Assembly: GCA_913063325.1 (NCBI GenBank)
Contig: CAJXYE010000050.1
Span: forward strand, 1-36,610
Reading direction: 5' to 3'
From: an uncultured Colwellia sp.
Lineage (GTDB): Bacteria; Pseudomonadota; Gammaproteobacteria; Enterobacterales; Alteromonadaceae
Length of the DNA: 36,610 nt
This document shows, in pieces, positions 25,700-33,873 of the stretch; position 1 is the stretch's first letter, and each line of letters begins with the position of its first letter. Both the position numbers and the translations under genes were made by a program. Under the pieces are notes generated by a model. The model was not told the DNA's origin. It worked only from the letters and a program-made list of their open reading frames with translations, and searched no databases.

Positions 25700-25744
25700 A
25701 ATATTAGACCTATAAAAGCGTTCTACTTTTATAGGTCTAATATT
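25700..25744. repeat. Perfect 19-bp palindrome between divergent genes
   Basis: The arms 25700-25718 and 25726-25744 are exact reverse complements around a 7-base centre (CGTTCTA). No gene ends here on either strand, since the MmcQ-like gene starts at 25592 leftwards and the ORF at 25756 starts rightwards, so it is unlikely to be a terminator. It could be an operator for both genes or a mobile palindrome. Confidence 0.75.
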
Positions 25745-25755
25745 GTGAGTATTAT

Positions 25756-26067
25756 ATGTGTAGTACGCCAAAACTAAAACGTAGCAACCACGGGAAAACA
25801 CTAGCGAGCTCAACAAGTATTTTAGCCACAATAAATAGTACACAAAGGCTGGCATTTGCTGAACGTGCTAATGAGGCAAGTGAACACAGGCTTTTACAAC
25901 TGAGCTCTACGCTGGAAAAGGATCAAAAGACTCATAGTTCGACTAAGGGCCGCCACTTAAAGCGCGAGCAATTAAGATCTCATCAACATAAAGTTAAACA
26001 GACATGGCTGTATTGGCTTTTATCAGCCTCTATAACCGACGTTATTCACAAGCTCATAAAGCATTAA
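25756..26067 (+). CDS. Small basic hypothetical protein
   Basis: A 103-residue frame begins 11 bases after the palindrome. The product is hydrophilic and basic, rich in Ser, Lys and His, with an Ala and Glu-rich helix in the middle (about 25-55) and a short hydrophobic stretch WLYWLLSASITDVI near the end. It has no clear ribosome binding site and no family I recognise. It stands alone on the plus strand among minus-strand genes. It may be real, controlled by the palindrome, or a chance frame. Confidence 0.4.
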   Translation: MCSTPKLKRSNHGKTLASSTSILATINSTQRLAFAERANEASEHRLLQLSSTLEKDQKTHSSTKGRHLKREQLRSHQHKVKQTWLYWLLSASITDVIHKLIKH

Positions 26068-26085
26068 TAACAAAATAAGCACTTA

Positions 26086-26634
26086 TTATTGAGCTACTAT
26101 TAACCACTTTTCTAATAGCTGCTTTGACGCTAAACCACTTTTTCCGTGAAAAGTCCCCGCTTCATCAATAAAATAACTCCTAGGCAACTCGCCAAACCAA
26201 TGAGGATCAATCAAGTAGCGGCTTTGATCCACAAGCCCCTCGCTAAAATGTAAGTTTGTTTGAGAGGCTAAATTAAAGTGCGCAAGTATTTTATCTCGCT
26301 GTTGCTCACTTTCTTCATAGGTATCAACATTAATGATGACAATAGCCAGTTCGCGCTGTTGTTGCTGTAAGCTTTGTACTATCGCTAACTCTTTCATGCA
26401 AGGAGGACAATCAACAGACCAAAGCAATGTTAGCCATTTTTTCCCTTGATAATTTTTCTTTATGTCTTTATATATCGCAGAGTCAAAAGCTTGAGAGTTA
26501 ATGTGCTTTGATTTGGCTTCTACTTTAGATTCTGACGTAAAATCTGATTTAAAAATCCCTTGCTCTGTAGAATTTACTTGCCCAGTAAATAACAATATGA
26601 ATACAAGAAAAGATTTACCTATTAAGTTATTCAT
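26086..26634 (-). CDS. TlpA-like thioredoxin-fold protein
   Basis: The ATG at 26634 overlaps the stop of the upstream beta-propeller gene as ATGA, so the two are translationally coupled; earlier ATGs inside that gene are less likely. The protein has 182 residues, a signal peptide (MNNLIGKSFLVFILLFTG) and a thioredoxin fold with the redox motif C76-P-P-C79 in LLWSVDCPPCMKE. LPRSYFIDEAG supplies the cis-proline side of the active site. It should work in the periplasm as a thiol-disulfide reductase or thiol donor. Its partner is probably the coupled protein, which has an exposed cysteine cluster. Confidence 0.88.
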   Translation of the reverse strand: MNNLIGKSFLVFILLFTGQVNSTEQGIFKSDFTSESKVEAKSKHINSQAFDSAIYKDIKKNYQGKKWLTLLWSVDCPPCMKELAIVQSLQQQQRELAIVIINVDTYEESEQQRDKILAHFNLASQTNLHFSEGLVDQSRYLIDPHWFGELPRSYFIDEAGTFHGKSGLASKQLLEKWLIVAQ

Positions 26635-27878
26635 AGCTGACTTAACCAATGACCTTGGCCAAAGCGTTGCCAAGAGACATAACGCTTGCCTTGGTTATGC
26701 AAAACAAAGGCTCTATCGGCGCCACTTTGTGCAGTAGACAGCATTGTTGCAGCAGTGAAAGTTAGACCATTATCATCAGAGGATTGATGCCAAAGTTGGT
26801 GCTCTTTTCCTGTAAACTGCGTCCAAACAATATCAACTGTGCCATTATTTTCACCCATGTGAGGGTGGGCAGCTTGTGCTGCTTGCTCGCCGACACTTAA
26901 CGGGGTTGTTAAGGTTTTACCTGCATCATCAGAGTGAGCATAAAAAATACCTTTACCTTTATCCCCCTGATTAAACCAAACAAGATGGTAACGATTGTTA
27001 TCGTCTATTGATAATGCCCCACCCTGATGTGGGCAACCATTAATCTGCCAATGATCATAACTCACTTGATAAGGAGAGTTTTGTTCATTAACAGTCGTTA
27101 TCGCGAACTCACGAATATTGTCACCATAAATGTGTCGCCATAAAATAGCTAAATTACCGTTATTGTTTGTGTCAATCGCTAAGCGACAACAAACACAGGT
27201 GCCGTTAACGATTTCTTTATTTACCAAAACTTGCTGAGACTTATCTAAATTACCTGATTCAGTCAAATTTCCCGTAGCCATAAATATGGCTGAGCCTTGC
27301 CCTCTTTTGTTCGGTTTTTTCAAACGTCCATCTAACCAAACAATGCTGACATTGCCTTGTTCATCTACCAGCATTTCGTTAAAGCTATGCCCTGTTAGTA
27401 AGTCATCATCATTCACCGTAATCGGCATTGAGAAGGTTTTGCCATAATCTTTCGAATAACTAAATCGAATATCGGCTGTGTATTTTTGTTCACGTGGCAT
27501 AGCCCATGATAAATAAACACCTTTAGCTTTATCAAAAGCTATTTTAGGCCTATTCTCATTACGCGCTGAAATTTTCTCATCGGGAATGGAGATTCGTTTG
27601 GCCGAAGAAAAGCTAACACCGCCATCATTTGAAAGTTGATAGTAGAGTGCCCTATTTTGACTCCATAAACGCCACAAGTCACCATTAGGAGCAAAAGCTG
27701 AGGTTACTGTTTTCCCGCAGCGAACATCTACTTTTTGACAATCTATATTACTGGCTGTTTCGCTGATTTTCATCTTGCTTTGATGCTTATTATGGTCAGC
27801 GAACGCACTTGGCATCGCAAGAATAAATACAGCCAGTACTAAACAATTCAATTGTTGAAACTTTTTAACTAACGTCAT
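26631..27878 (-). CDS. Secreted Asp-box beta-propeller protein with cysteine cluster
   Basis: The 415-residue protein has a signal peptide (1-27) and a six-bladed sialidase-type propeller, marked by Asp-box motifs SNDGGVSF (83-90), SKDYGKTF (142-149), SDDAGKTL (315-322) and SDDNGLTF (366-373). Databases would call it an exo-alpha-sialidase, but no catalytic set of three arginines and Tyr-Glu pair is evident. Instead it has a cluster GTCVCCR (Cys228, Cys230, Cys231) and GCPHQGG (Cys282, His284) that look like a metal or redox site. It lies between a TonB receptor and a coupled CPPC thioredoxin-like gene. The true role is unknown; metal handling with these neighbours is inferred. Confidence 0.75.
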   Translation of the reverse strand: MTLVKKFQQLNCLVLAVFILAMPSAFADHNKHQSKMKISETASNIDCQKVDVRCGKTVTSAFAPNGDLWRLWSQNRALYYQLSNDGGVSFSSAKRISIPDEKISARNENRPKIAFDKAKGVYLSWAMPREQKYTADIRFSYSKDYGKTFSMPITVNDDDLLTGHSFNEMLVDEQGNVSIVWLDGRLKKPNKRGQGSAIFMATGNLTESGNLDKSQQVLVNKEIVNGTCVCCRLAIDTNNNGNLAILWRHIYGDNIREFAITTVNEQNSPYQVSYDHWQINGCPHQGGALSIDDNNRYHLVWFNQGDKGKGIFYAHSDDAGKTLTTPLSVGEQAAQAAHPHMGENNGTVDIVWTQFTGKEHQLWHQSSDDNGLTFTAATMLSTAQSGADRAFVLHNQGKRYVSWQRFGQGHWLSQL

Positions 27879-27918
27879 TTTTATGATGCCCTAATTATTT
27901 TATTAATTGCTATAACGC

Positions 27919-27955
27919 ACAAAACTGAATAGCTTGATTCGCTATTCAGTTTTGT
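27919..27955 (-). terminator. Hairpin between first TonB receptor and beta-propeller gene
   Basis: ACAAAACTGAATAGC (27919-27933) and GCTATTCAGTTTTGT (27941-27955) form a perfect 15-bp stem with a 7-base loop. It follows the TonB receptor gene on the minus strand and ends in TTTTG. It may stop most transcripts before the propeller gene or protect the receptor mRNA. Confidence 0.65.
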
Positions 27956-27977
27956 TTGGGGTTTACGCTTTAAGTTG

Positions 27978-30089
27978 TTACCACTGGTAGCTCATACCAA
28001 TATATGCTGTTCTCGGTGCTCCTGGAGACCAAGAATTTCTGCCGTAGCGGTACTCAGCTCCTTGTACATAAACCTTGTCGGTAAGATTAAGAGCGCGTGC
28101 ATTAAACGAAAGCTGATCATTAAATTGATAACGTGCTTTTAAATTAATAATGCTGTAACCATCGTCTTTTCGTTCAAGGCCTGTCTCTGGATCAGTGCTG
28201 TTTGCATCATCCATCCAATATTCACCAATCGATTGAAGTTCTAATTGGCTAGAAAACCCTTCAAGGTAATTAGGCATATAACGTAAACGCACATTGGCAA
28301 TATAATCTGGCGCCATGCGCATTTCATTGCCGGCGTAGTTTTCATCTTCATCAAATTCATGTTTGCTTTTGCTGTAAGCAAGACTGATATTTAATTCGTC
28401 GTTAATTGCCCACAAGGTTGAAAGCTCAATACCTTTATGAATTACCCTTGTTGCATTAGTTAAATAGCGTAGTCCCAATTCATCGTCATAAACGTTTACT
28501 ATGCCATCATCCACGTCCATTAAATATATGGCTGCATCAAAAGTAATACTTTCAAAATTACCCTTGTATCCTATTTCAAATGTATCTGAGGTTTCAGGAT
28601 CAACCCTTTTTAAGTCACCACTGTCTTTAGTCGTTAAATGATATAAGCTTCCTGCAGTAGGTAATCTAAAGCTGTTAGCGTAGCGAAAGTAGGTACTGGT
28701 GTTTTCGGTTAAGTGGTAATTTAAACTCGCTTTCGGACTAAGGTGTGAAAAATCATCACTGCGGTTTTCGATACTTATTTTTCCATGCCCTATATCACCA
28801 TAAATACCTAAATGATTATCGAAATCATATTTTGCATAGTCATAACGAAAACCTAGGGTTAAGTCGAGATCGTCGGTAAGCGAACGTTTATGTTGAAGAT
28901 AAGGCGAGATACTCATGTAAGTAGTCGTATCATCATAAAATTTTTCGCCTTTGACAAAGGTGTCAGCCCCCCAACCCGTAGTGGTAAAGTCTAGCGGTTG
29001 ATAGGATAGTTGATCGCCTTCGGTGAGTTCAAAATCTATCCCTAGCGTGGTTTCATTTTCAGCCGAGTGCATAAAGTTTGCTAATGCTAATAAGCCGAGG
29101 GTATTAACACTTGATTGTACTCTTGGCATATTCTTATTCCATGTCGCGGTATAATCATTAGTACGGTGACGTAAATAAGGAATGACTGAGTAATAACTGT
29201 CAGTATTCATTTGATCCCACTGGGTTGTTAAACGCATATATTGCGTTTTGCGTAATGGGTCACTCGCTAATACTTCATCAGATAACCCTGAATTGGTACG
29301 GTCATTTTCAATTTGATCATCGTTTAAACTCCCCGCCATTTCTTGTTCAAGATCTGAAGCGGTAAATGAGGTGATTAAACGTTCTGTAGCTGATATTTCA
29401 TATTCATGACTTAAGTTTATTTCTGCACGTTGCGAACCCGTGTGATCGCGCCAGCCTTCATTAGTCACATAGGAAGCAGATGCTCTAATCCCTTGGTTAT
29501 TAGCTATTTTATTACTATGACTAACTTGTACTTTACCGTATTGCTCTTGACCTAAAACCACATCCATTGATGTTTCAGTTTGGTCAGCAACTGGCTGAGT
29601 AAGAATATTCACTGTAGCAGCAACAGCACCAGAGCCATATAACGCAGTACCAGCACCTTTTAGTACTTCCATTCTGCCAACATTGGAATTAAAACTAGAC
29701 CACCAAAGTGCATTGTGGTTGAAAAAAGCGTCTGACTGCAATGGCACATTATCTTGAAGAAACAGATAATAACCACTGGTATTCATCGGCATTCTGATTG
29801 AGGTTTTATGCCCCTGGCCACCGGAGAGTTGATCGATTAACACCCCTGAAATACTGTTTAAGGATTCAGCGACATGCTGACCATTATCCATTTGCAGCTC
29901 TTCTTTGCTTATACCATGTACTGACATGGCTAAATCGGTATCAAGCGCTTCTTTACGCGTAGCAGTAATGATCATGCATTCGACATCACTTTTGGCTGTG
30001 CCGTCGGGCAATATTTCACTTGAAGAGGCATAACTAGCATTAGCGATAATAATCGCGAGAATAGATAAAGGGAAAGTTTTAAGCTTCAT
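27978..30089 (-). CDS. TonB-dependent outer membrane receptor
   Basis: This 703-residue protein is a complete TonB-dependent receptor: signal peptide (1-21), a TonB-box-like stretch followed by MIITATRKEALDTD, a plug domain with SLNSISGVLID, RMEVLKGAGTALYGSGAVAATVNI, and a 22-strand barrel ending in aromatic W (YIGMSYQW), as expected for barrel insertion. The plug carries an unusual segment RMPMNTSGYYLFLQD. It imports a metal chelate or similar ligand using the proton motive force. The ligand is not clear. A Fur-box-like sequence lies just upstream, so an iron-linked ligand is possible; the neighbours fit metal handling in general. Confidence 0.92.
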   Translation of the reverse strand: MKLKTFPLSILAIIIANASYASSSEILPDGTAKSDVECMIITATRKEALDTDLAMSVHGISKEELQMDNGQHVAESLNSISGVLIDQLSGGQGHKTSIRMPMNTSGYYLFLQDNVPLQSDAFFNHNALWWSSFNSNVGRMEVLKGAGTALYGSGAVAATVNILTQPVADQTETSMDVVLGQEQYGKVQVSHSNKIANNQGIRASASYVTNEGWRDHTGSQRAEINLSHEYEISATERLITSFTASDLEQEMAGSLNDDQIENDRTNSGLSDEVLASDPLRKTQYMRLTTQWDQMNTDSYYSVIPYLRHRTNDYTATWNKNMPRVQSSVNTLGLLALANFMHSAENETTLGIDFELTEGDQLSYQPLDFTTTGWGADTFVKGEKFYDDTTTYMSISPYLQHKRSLTDDLDLTLGFRYDYAKYDFDNHLGIYGDIGHGKISIENRSDDFSHLSPKASLNYHLTENTSTYFRYANSFRLPTAGSLYHLTTKDSGDLKRVDPETSDTFEIGYKGNFESITFDAAIYLMDVDDGIVNVYDDELGLRYLTNATRVIHKGIELSTLWAINDELNISLAYSKSKHEFDEDENYAGNEMRMAPDYIANVRLRYMPNYLEGFSSQLELQSIGEYWMDDANSTDPETGLERKDDGYSIINLKARYQFNDQLSFNARALNLTDKVYVQGAEYRYGRNSWSPGAPRTAYIGMSYQW

Positions 30090-30109
30090 AATTAGAGTGT
30101 TATTTTGTG

Positions 30110-30128
30110 TTAATAAATTATCATTATG
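30110..30128 (-). promoter_or_regulatory. Possible Fur box upstream of TonB receptor
   Basis: On the minus strand this reads CATAATGATAATTTATTAA. It has 12 of 19 matches to GATAATGATAATCATTATC, with eleven in a row in the left half (ATAATGATAAT). It lies 20 bases before the receptor start. The right half is poor, so this is only a candidate. Confidence 0.4.
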
Positions 30129-30247
30129 TTAACAGCTTACATTCGATGTCAGGTGTGTCATATTGTCGCAGAACACCAATTAGCAAGTAGTTATTTTTGA
30201 TTTAAATCAACCGACTACATAAAACACACAAATAAAAAAGCCAATAA

Positions 30248-30295
30248 AAAAGCCAATAAAAACCAGAGTATTAATACGTGGTTTCATTGGCTTTT
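30248..30295 (-). terminator. Terminator after the methionine-rich TonB receptor
   Basis: AAAAGCCAAT (30248-30257) pairs with ATTGGCTTTT (30286-30295), and AAACCA (30260-30265) with TGGTTT (30279-30284). On the minus strand the stem runs into a T-rich tract. The A-rich unit AAAAAAGCCAAT is present twice in tandem at its left side. Confidence 0.75.
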
Positions 30296-30434
30296 ATAAG
30301 TTTTTAAATTATTTAAAAAAGCGTGCTCCGCCATTAATGATTCTGAGTAGGAAATACCTTGCTGGCGAAGCACAAGTGGAAACGTTGTTTATCAATGCCT
30401 AGAGTCTTATTTTTAAGATATCGTTTACTAAGGA

Positions 30435-32606
30435 TTAAAAAGAATAAGTTGCTTCAATCCAAGCACTCAACCCTTCACTAGGCAAACGTGTCATTACTGG
30501 TGTGCCCACTTCTTTGACCCGGTTATAGCCACCTAAGTGATTTTGATATTCTCTATCAAGTAAGTTATCAACACCGCCACGTACTGTGAAGTCGGCAGTA
30601 ACAAAGTACTCAAGATCAATATTGACTAAACCATAGCCTGACGTGGCCTGCTCTGTATTCGTTTCAGATACATCGTTTTGTGCGGCCACCGCAACTAACG
30701 TTAAGTTACCAATGAGATTGTCACTATGATAGGTGAAACTAAATTGACCATTAAGTGGCGCGATACGATATAGGTTGTCATCAATATCACGACGTTCACC
30801 CTTTACGTAGCTGGCAATACCTGAAAACTGGAAGTTGTCGCTGATATTGTAATACCAGTTAACATCGGCGCCGTATAGTTTGGCATCAACATTACTAAAT
30901 TTAAGAGCATTATCATCGCCAGCCATCATTGATGCCATAGAAGAAGCGGCCATATCTTCCATTCCCATTGGTGTGCCTTGAATGTAATTATCAATATTTT
31001 GATAAAAAACATGGGGTGCAATCATGAAATCGCTACTTTGCCATGTTAAACCAAGGTCACCTTGATAAGCCGTTTCAGACTCAAGGTTAATATCACCAAT
31101 ATAGGTATGACCATCAGCTAGCCCACCAGTGGCTTCCATAGGTGTCCACAAGTAACGCTCTTGGTATGATGGTGCGCGGCTTTTAATACCTGCACCAATA
31201 TATAGTGTTAAAGACTCACTGAGCTGAGTTTGGGTACTAAGCGCAATATCAACATTAGTGTCTGATACTTCTCTATCGGCATTATTAAAGTCATCTTCAA
31301 GATCGCTCATTAAAGCACCCATGTTAGGCATATCACCCATGCCTGAGTTCATGTCACCCATAGGCATGTTCATTGCCATATTACCACTGACTTCATCTGC
31401 ATTAGACTGAGCATGTTTTAATCGTACACCCAACTGGATAGTTGTTTGGCGATATGTATTTTGCCACTCGGTAAAAAAGGCAATACGGTCATCTGTGACG
31501 TTATTAAAGTTAACAACCTCAAACATATCGTTACTTGGATTAGTAATAACAGAGTCGTGCGTTGCTAGGTAGCCATCAAGTCCAAAACTAAGTTCGCCGA
31601 AACTAAACTCACGATTTAGTACGAATTTGAAATCTGTTGTGTCTGCGAGTGCGGTATTGCGACGTTTTTTCTCTGGATTATGAGCTCGCATTAAGAAGTT
31701 AGTCATACCGTGATCTACATCTAGGTAGCCTAACGACCATTCTCCTTGCCACTCCCCCATAAGAAAGTTACCATCTAAGTTGATTCGCTGACTTTCAATA
31801 TATTCAATATCCATAGGTAACGCTGGCGTGCCTGAATCGGTAGTTTTGGTGTAGTGATAACTTAAACCTATGGTATTACTTTCAACTGAGTGGCGAATAT
31901 CAAAACCTGCTTGAGTTTTGTCAAAATCAGTAGGCATTATTACAGTACCGTCACCACTTTCTTGACTATCACCCGCTTGAGTATTGCCATAAAGCAGCAA
32001 GGCAACATCACCTTTAGCTAGGTTAGTCACACCTGAAAGTGTACTAGCACTATTGTTACTACGATAGCCTGCTTGTAAATCACCGCTAACTTGAGCTGTT
32101 TCAGAATCAATCACTTCTGCTTTACGCATTTTAATATCTATTGCACCGCCTAGCGTATTCATACCTGCAGAAACGGGGGCAATGCCACGATAAACAGTCA
32201 TTGAATCAACAATAAGAGGGGTTGAATAGCTTAATGGAGTATCCATTGCATTGGGACCTGCGCCAATAATTGGATGACCATCTAATGAGGTCGCAACTCT
32301 ATCACCAAATAAACCACGGTATTGTGCAATACCGGTAATAGGACCATTGCTGTTAATATTTGCGCCAGGCACAGAGGCGAGCCAATTGGCTAAATCTGCT
32401 TCCGTGGTCTTACCTTGGGCGTAACTTTGATTATCTTCTAGAGTATTATGACGCTGATTTGAAATGGTGATAACTTCGATGTCTTTGATTGCACCTTGAG
32501 CTGCACTTGCTGAAAAAGGAAGGGCCAAAGTAGGAAGCGCTAATACACCACCACCTAATACAACTAGGTTAACAGCGACAGCAAGAGGTTTAAGCGTAAA
32601 TTTCAT
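30435..32606 (-). CDS. Methionine-rich TonB-dependent receptor, probable copper-type
   Basis: The 723-residue protein has a signal peptide (1-35), a TonB-box-like IEVITIS, a plug with YRGLFGDRVATSLDGHPI and VYRGIAPVSAGMNTLGGAI, and a barrel ending in Phe (WIEATYSF). RYLWTPMEATGGLADGHTYI (485-504) is a motif I associate with the copper receptor group (OprC/NosA). Two stretches are very rich in Met: 410-433 has nine, and 547-561 has six. Met-rich runs bind Cu(I) or Ag(I) in other proteins. It is therefore likely to take up or bind copper, though this is inferred. It sits 345 bases upstream of the other receptor, with its own terminator between. Confidence 0.85.
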   Translation of the reverse strand: MKFTLKPLAVAVNLVVLGGGVLALPTLALPFSASAAQGAIKDIEVITISNQRHNTLEDNQSYAQGKTTEADLANWLASVPGANINSNGPITGIAQYRGLFGDRVATSLDGHPIIGAGPNAMDTPLSYSTPLIVDSMTVYRGIAPVSAGMNTLGGAIDIKMRKAEVIDSETAQVSGDLQAGYRSNNSASTLSGVTNLAKGDVALLLYGNTQAGDSQESGDGTVIMPTDFDKTQAGFDIRHSVESNTIGLSYHYTKTTDSGTPALPMDIEYIESQRINLDGNFLMGEWQGEWSLGYLDVDHGMTNFLMRAHNPEKKRRNTALADTTDFKFVLNREFSFGELSFGLDGYLATHDSVITNPSNDMFEVVNFNNVTDDRIAFFTEWQNTYRQTTIQLGVRLKHAQSNADEVSGNMAMNMPMGDMNSGMGDMPNMGALMSDLEDDFNNADREVSDTNVDIALSTQTQLSESLTLYIGAGIKSRAPSYQERYLWTPMEATGGLADGHTYIGDINLESETAYQGDLGLTWQSSDFMIAPHVFYQNIDNYIQGTPMGMEDMAASSMASMMAGDDNALKFSNVDAKLYGADVNWYYNISDNFQFSGIASYVKGERRDIDDNLYRIAPLNGQFSFTYHSDNLIGNLTLVAVAAQNDVSETNTEQATSGYGLVNIDLEYFVTADFTVRGGVDNLLDREYQNHLGGYNRVKEVGTPVMTRLPSEGLSAWIEATYSF

Positions 32607-32710
32607 GGGTTATTCACTTACAAGTTATACTAAAAGGAATTCAATTAAGAGAATTGGTATAACGCTATTTTGTAGGTGATTACATTTGAAAACAAAGGGA
32701 AACAAGCAAT

Positions 32711-32729
32711 GTGCGACAAAGCGTCGCAC
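32711..32729 (-). terminator. Hairpin between beta-lactamase-like and TonB receptor genes
   Basis: GTGCGAC (32711-32717) and GTCGCAC (32723-32729) form a perfect 7-bp GC-rich stem with a 5-base loop, in the 182-base gap between two minus-strand genes. It lies about 60 bases after the beta-lactamase-like stop and could end that transcript. Only a weak T-rich stretch follows. Confidence 0.5.
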
Positions 32730-32788
32730 TATAAAACTCGCTTATTTGCGCTAGGTCAAATTAGCGAAGTTTTCTAGATAATAATTAC

Positions 32789-33712
32789 TTAAATTATCCC
32801 GGCTTTTTTTAGGTGGTTTCTTGCTATAGCGACGCGTGAAGCTTTCATTTTTGCATAACTGTCTCGAGTAAAGTTAAAGGCAAAAAAATGAACACCTTCA
32901 GCATTTTCGACAAAACCAACATACCAACCTAACATCGATTTGCTACTTTTATCATCGGCATTCGCTTTTCCCGCACCTGTTTTAGCATAGAGAGAGTAAC
33001 GAGTATTAGTTTCAACTAACATAACTTCTTTTAGCGTATCAATACTGTTTTTACTTATCGCTAACTGCCCTCGATACATTTTTTGTAAAAAACGAACTTG
33101 CTCAATGGCCGATATTTTCAGACTACCATTTAGCCAAAAACTGTCTAAACCAGAAGAGATATCTTTGTTGCCATAATCAAAACTTGATACATAAGATTGC
33201 ATCGTACCTTGTCCAATATCCGTAGCCATTTGTCGATAAATAGCTACCATGGAGAATTTGAATGCTGTCGCAAGATTGTATTCAGGAAGCTTCCAAACCG
33301 ATGGCCACCAAGCTTGCACTGGATACTTTTTTTGATCAAAAGTTAACCCTTGTTGTGCATCAGCTATTTGTTTACTGTCCAATGCAATGAGGCTATTGGT
33401 GATTTTAAACGTTGAAAAAGGTGACAAACGTTGCTTGGCTCTTTTTTCATTTATCAGTAAAAGTTTTTCGCTTTCCTCTATGTATGATGAAGCCTGAACC
33501 ACCTTAGTTTCATCAAGAGAGCCTCCCTGCTTATTTGTTTTATCACTGGTTATTTGATTCACTAATTCACTTGTTTTTTCGCTAACCTTTGTACTTAACA
33601 AGACAAAGGTACAGTCATTATTACTCGTAAGGCAAAGCTCATTGTCAGCAATTGCATGATGGGTAAAACCACTCAATGCTAGAGCACTGAAAATACAGAT
33701 AATTCTTTTCAC
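32789..33712 (-). CDS. Class D (OXA-type) beta-lactamase-like protein
   Basis: The GTG at 33712, five bases after AGAGG, gives 307 residues with a signal peptide (VKRIICIFSALALSGF onward); an ATG at 33793 gives a longer N-terminus without a ribosome binding site. All class D motifs are present: STFK (Ser100-Lys103), SMV (154-156), YGN (180-182), the omega-loop tryptophan in DSFWLNGSL (Trp193) and KTG (244-246). It should open beta-lactam rings in the periplasm, with Lys103 likely carbamylated. Between FVLL (36-39) and INEKRA (87-92) there is an insertion of about 35-45 residues, Ser, Lys and Glu-rich, not seen in standard OXA enzymes. Antibiotic range cannot be read. Confidence 0.9.
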   Translation of the reverse strand: MKRIICIFSALALSGFTHHAIADNELCLTSNNDCTFVLLSTKVSEKTSELVNQITSDKTNKQGGSLDETKVVQASSYIEESEKLLLINEKRAKQRLSPFSTFKITNSLIALDSKQIADAQQGLTFDQKKYPVQAWWPSVWKLPEYNLATAFKFSMVAIYRQMATDIGQGTMQSYVSSFDYGNKDISSGLDSFWLNGSLKISAIEQVRFLQKMYRGQLAISKNSIDTLKEVMLVETNTRYSLYAKTGAGKANADDKSSKSMLGWYVGFVENAEGVHFFAFNFTRDSYAKMKASRVAIARNHLKKAGII

Positions 33713-33873
33713 AAAAACCTCTTTATGGGAAAGTAGAACAGGTATATATAAAAGAAAAATCATACGCGCCTTCACTAAAGGAAACAATGACATAAATCAA
33801 GCAAGGTGATTTATGAGTGACAAATGAAAATTTAGTGTCACAATGGTAAAATAGGTTATCAACAGGAAGATGG

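Noticed and set aside
26631..27878. True exo-alpha-sialidase
   Set aside because: Asp boxes show the fold only. The catalytic arginines and Tyr-Glu pair are not evident, and the cysteine cluster and neighbours point elsewhere.
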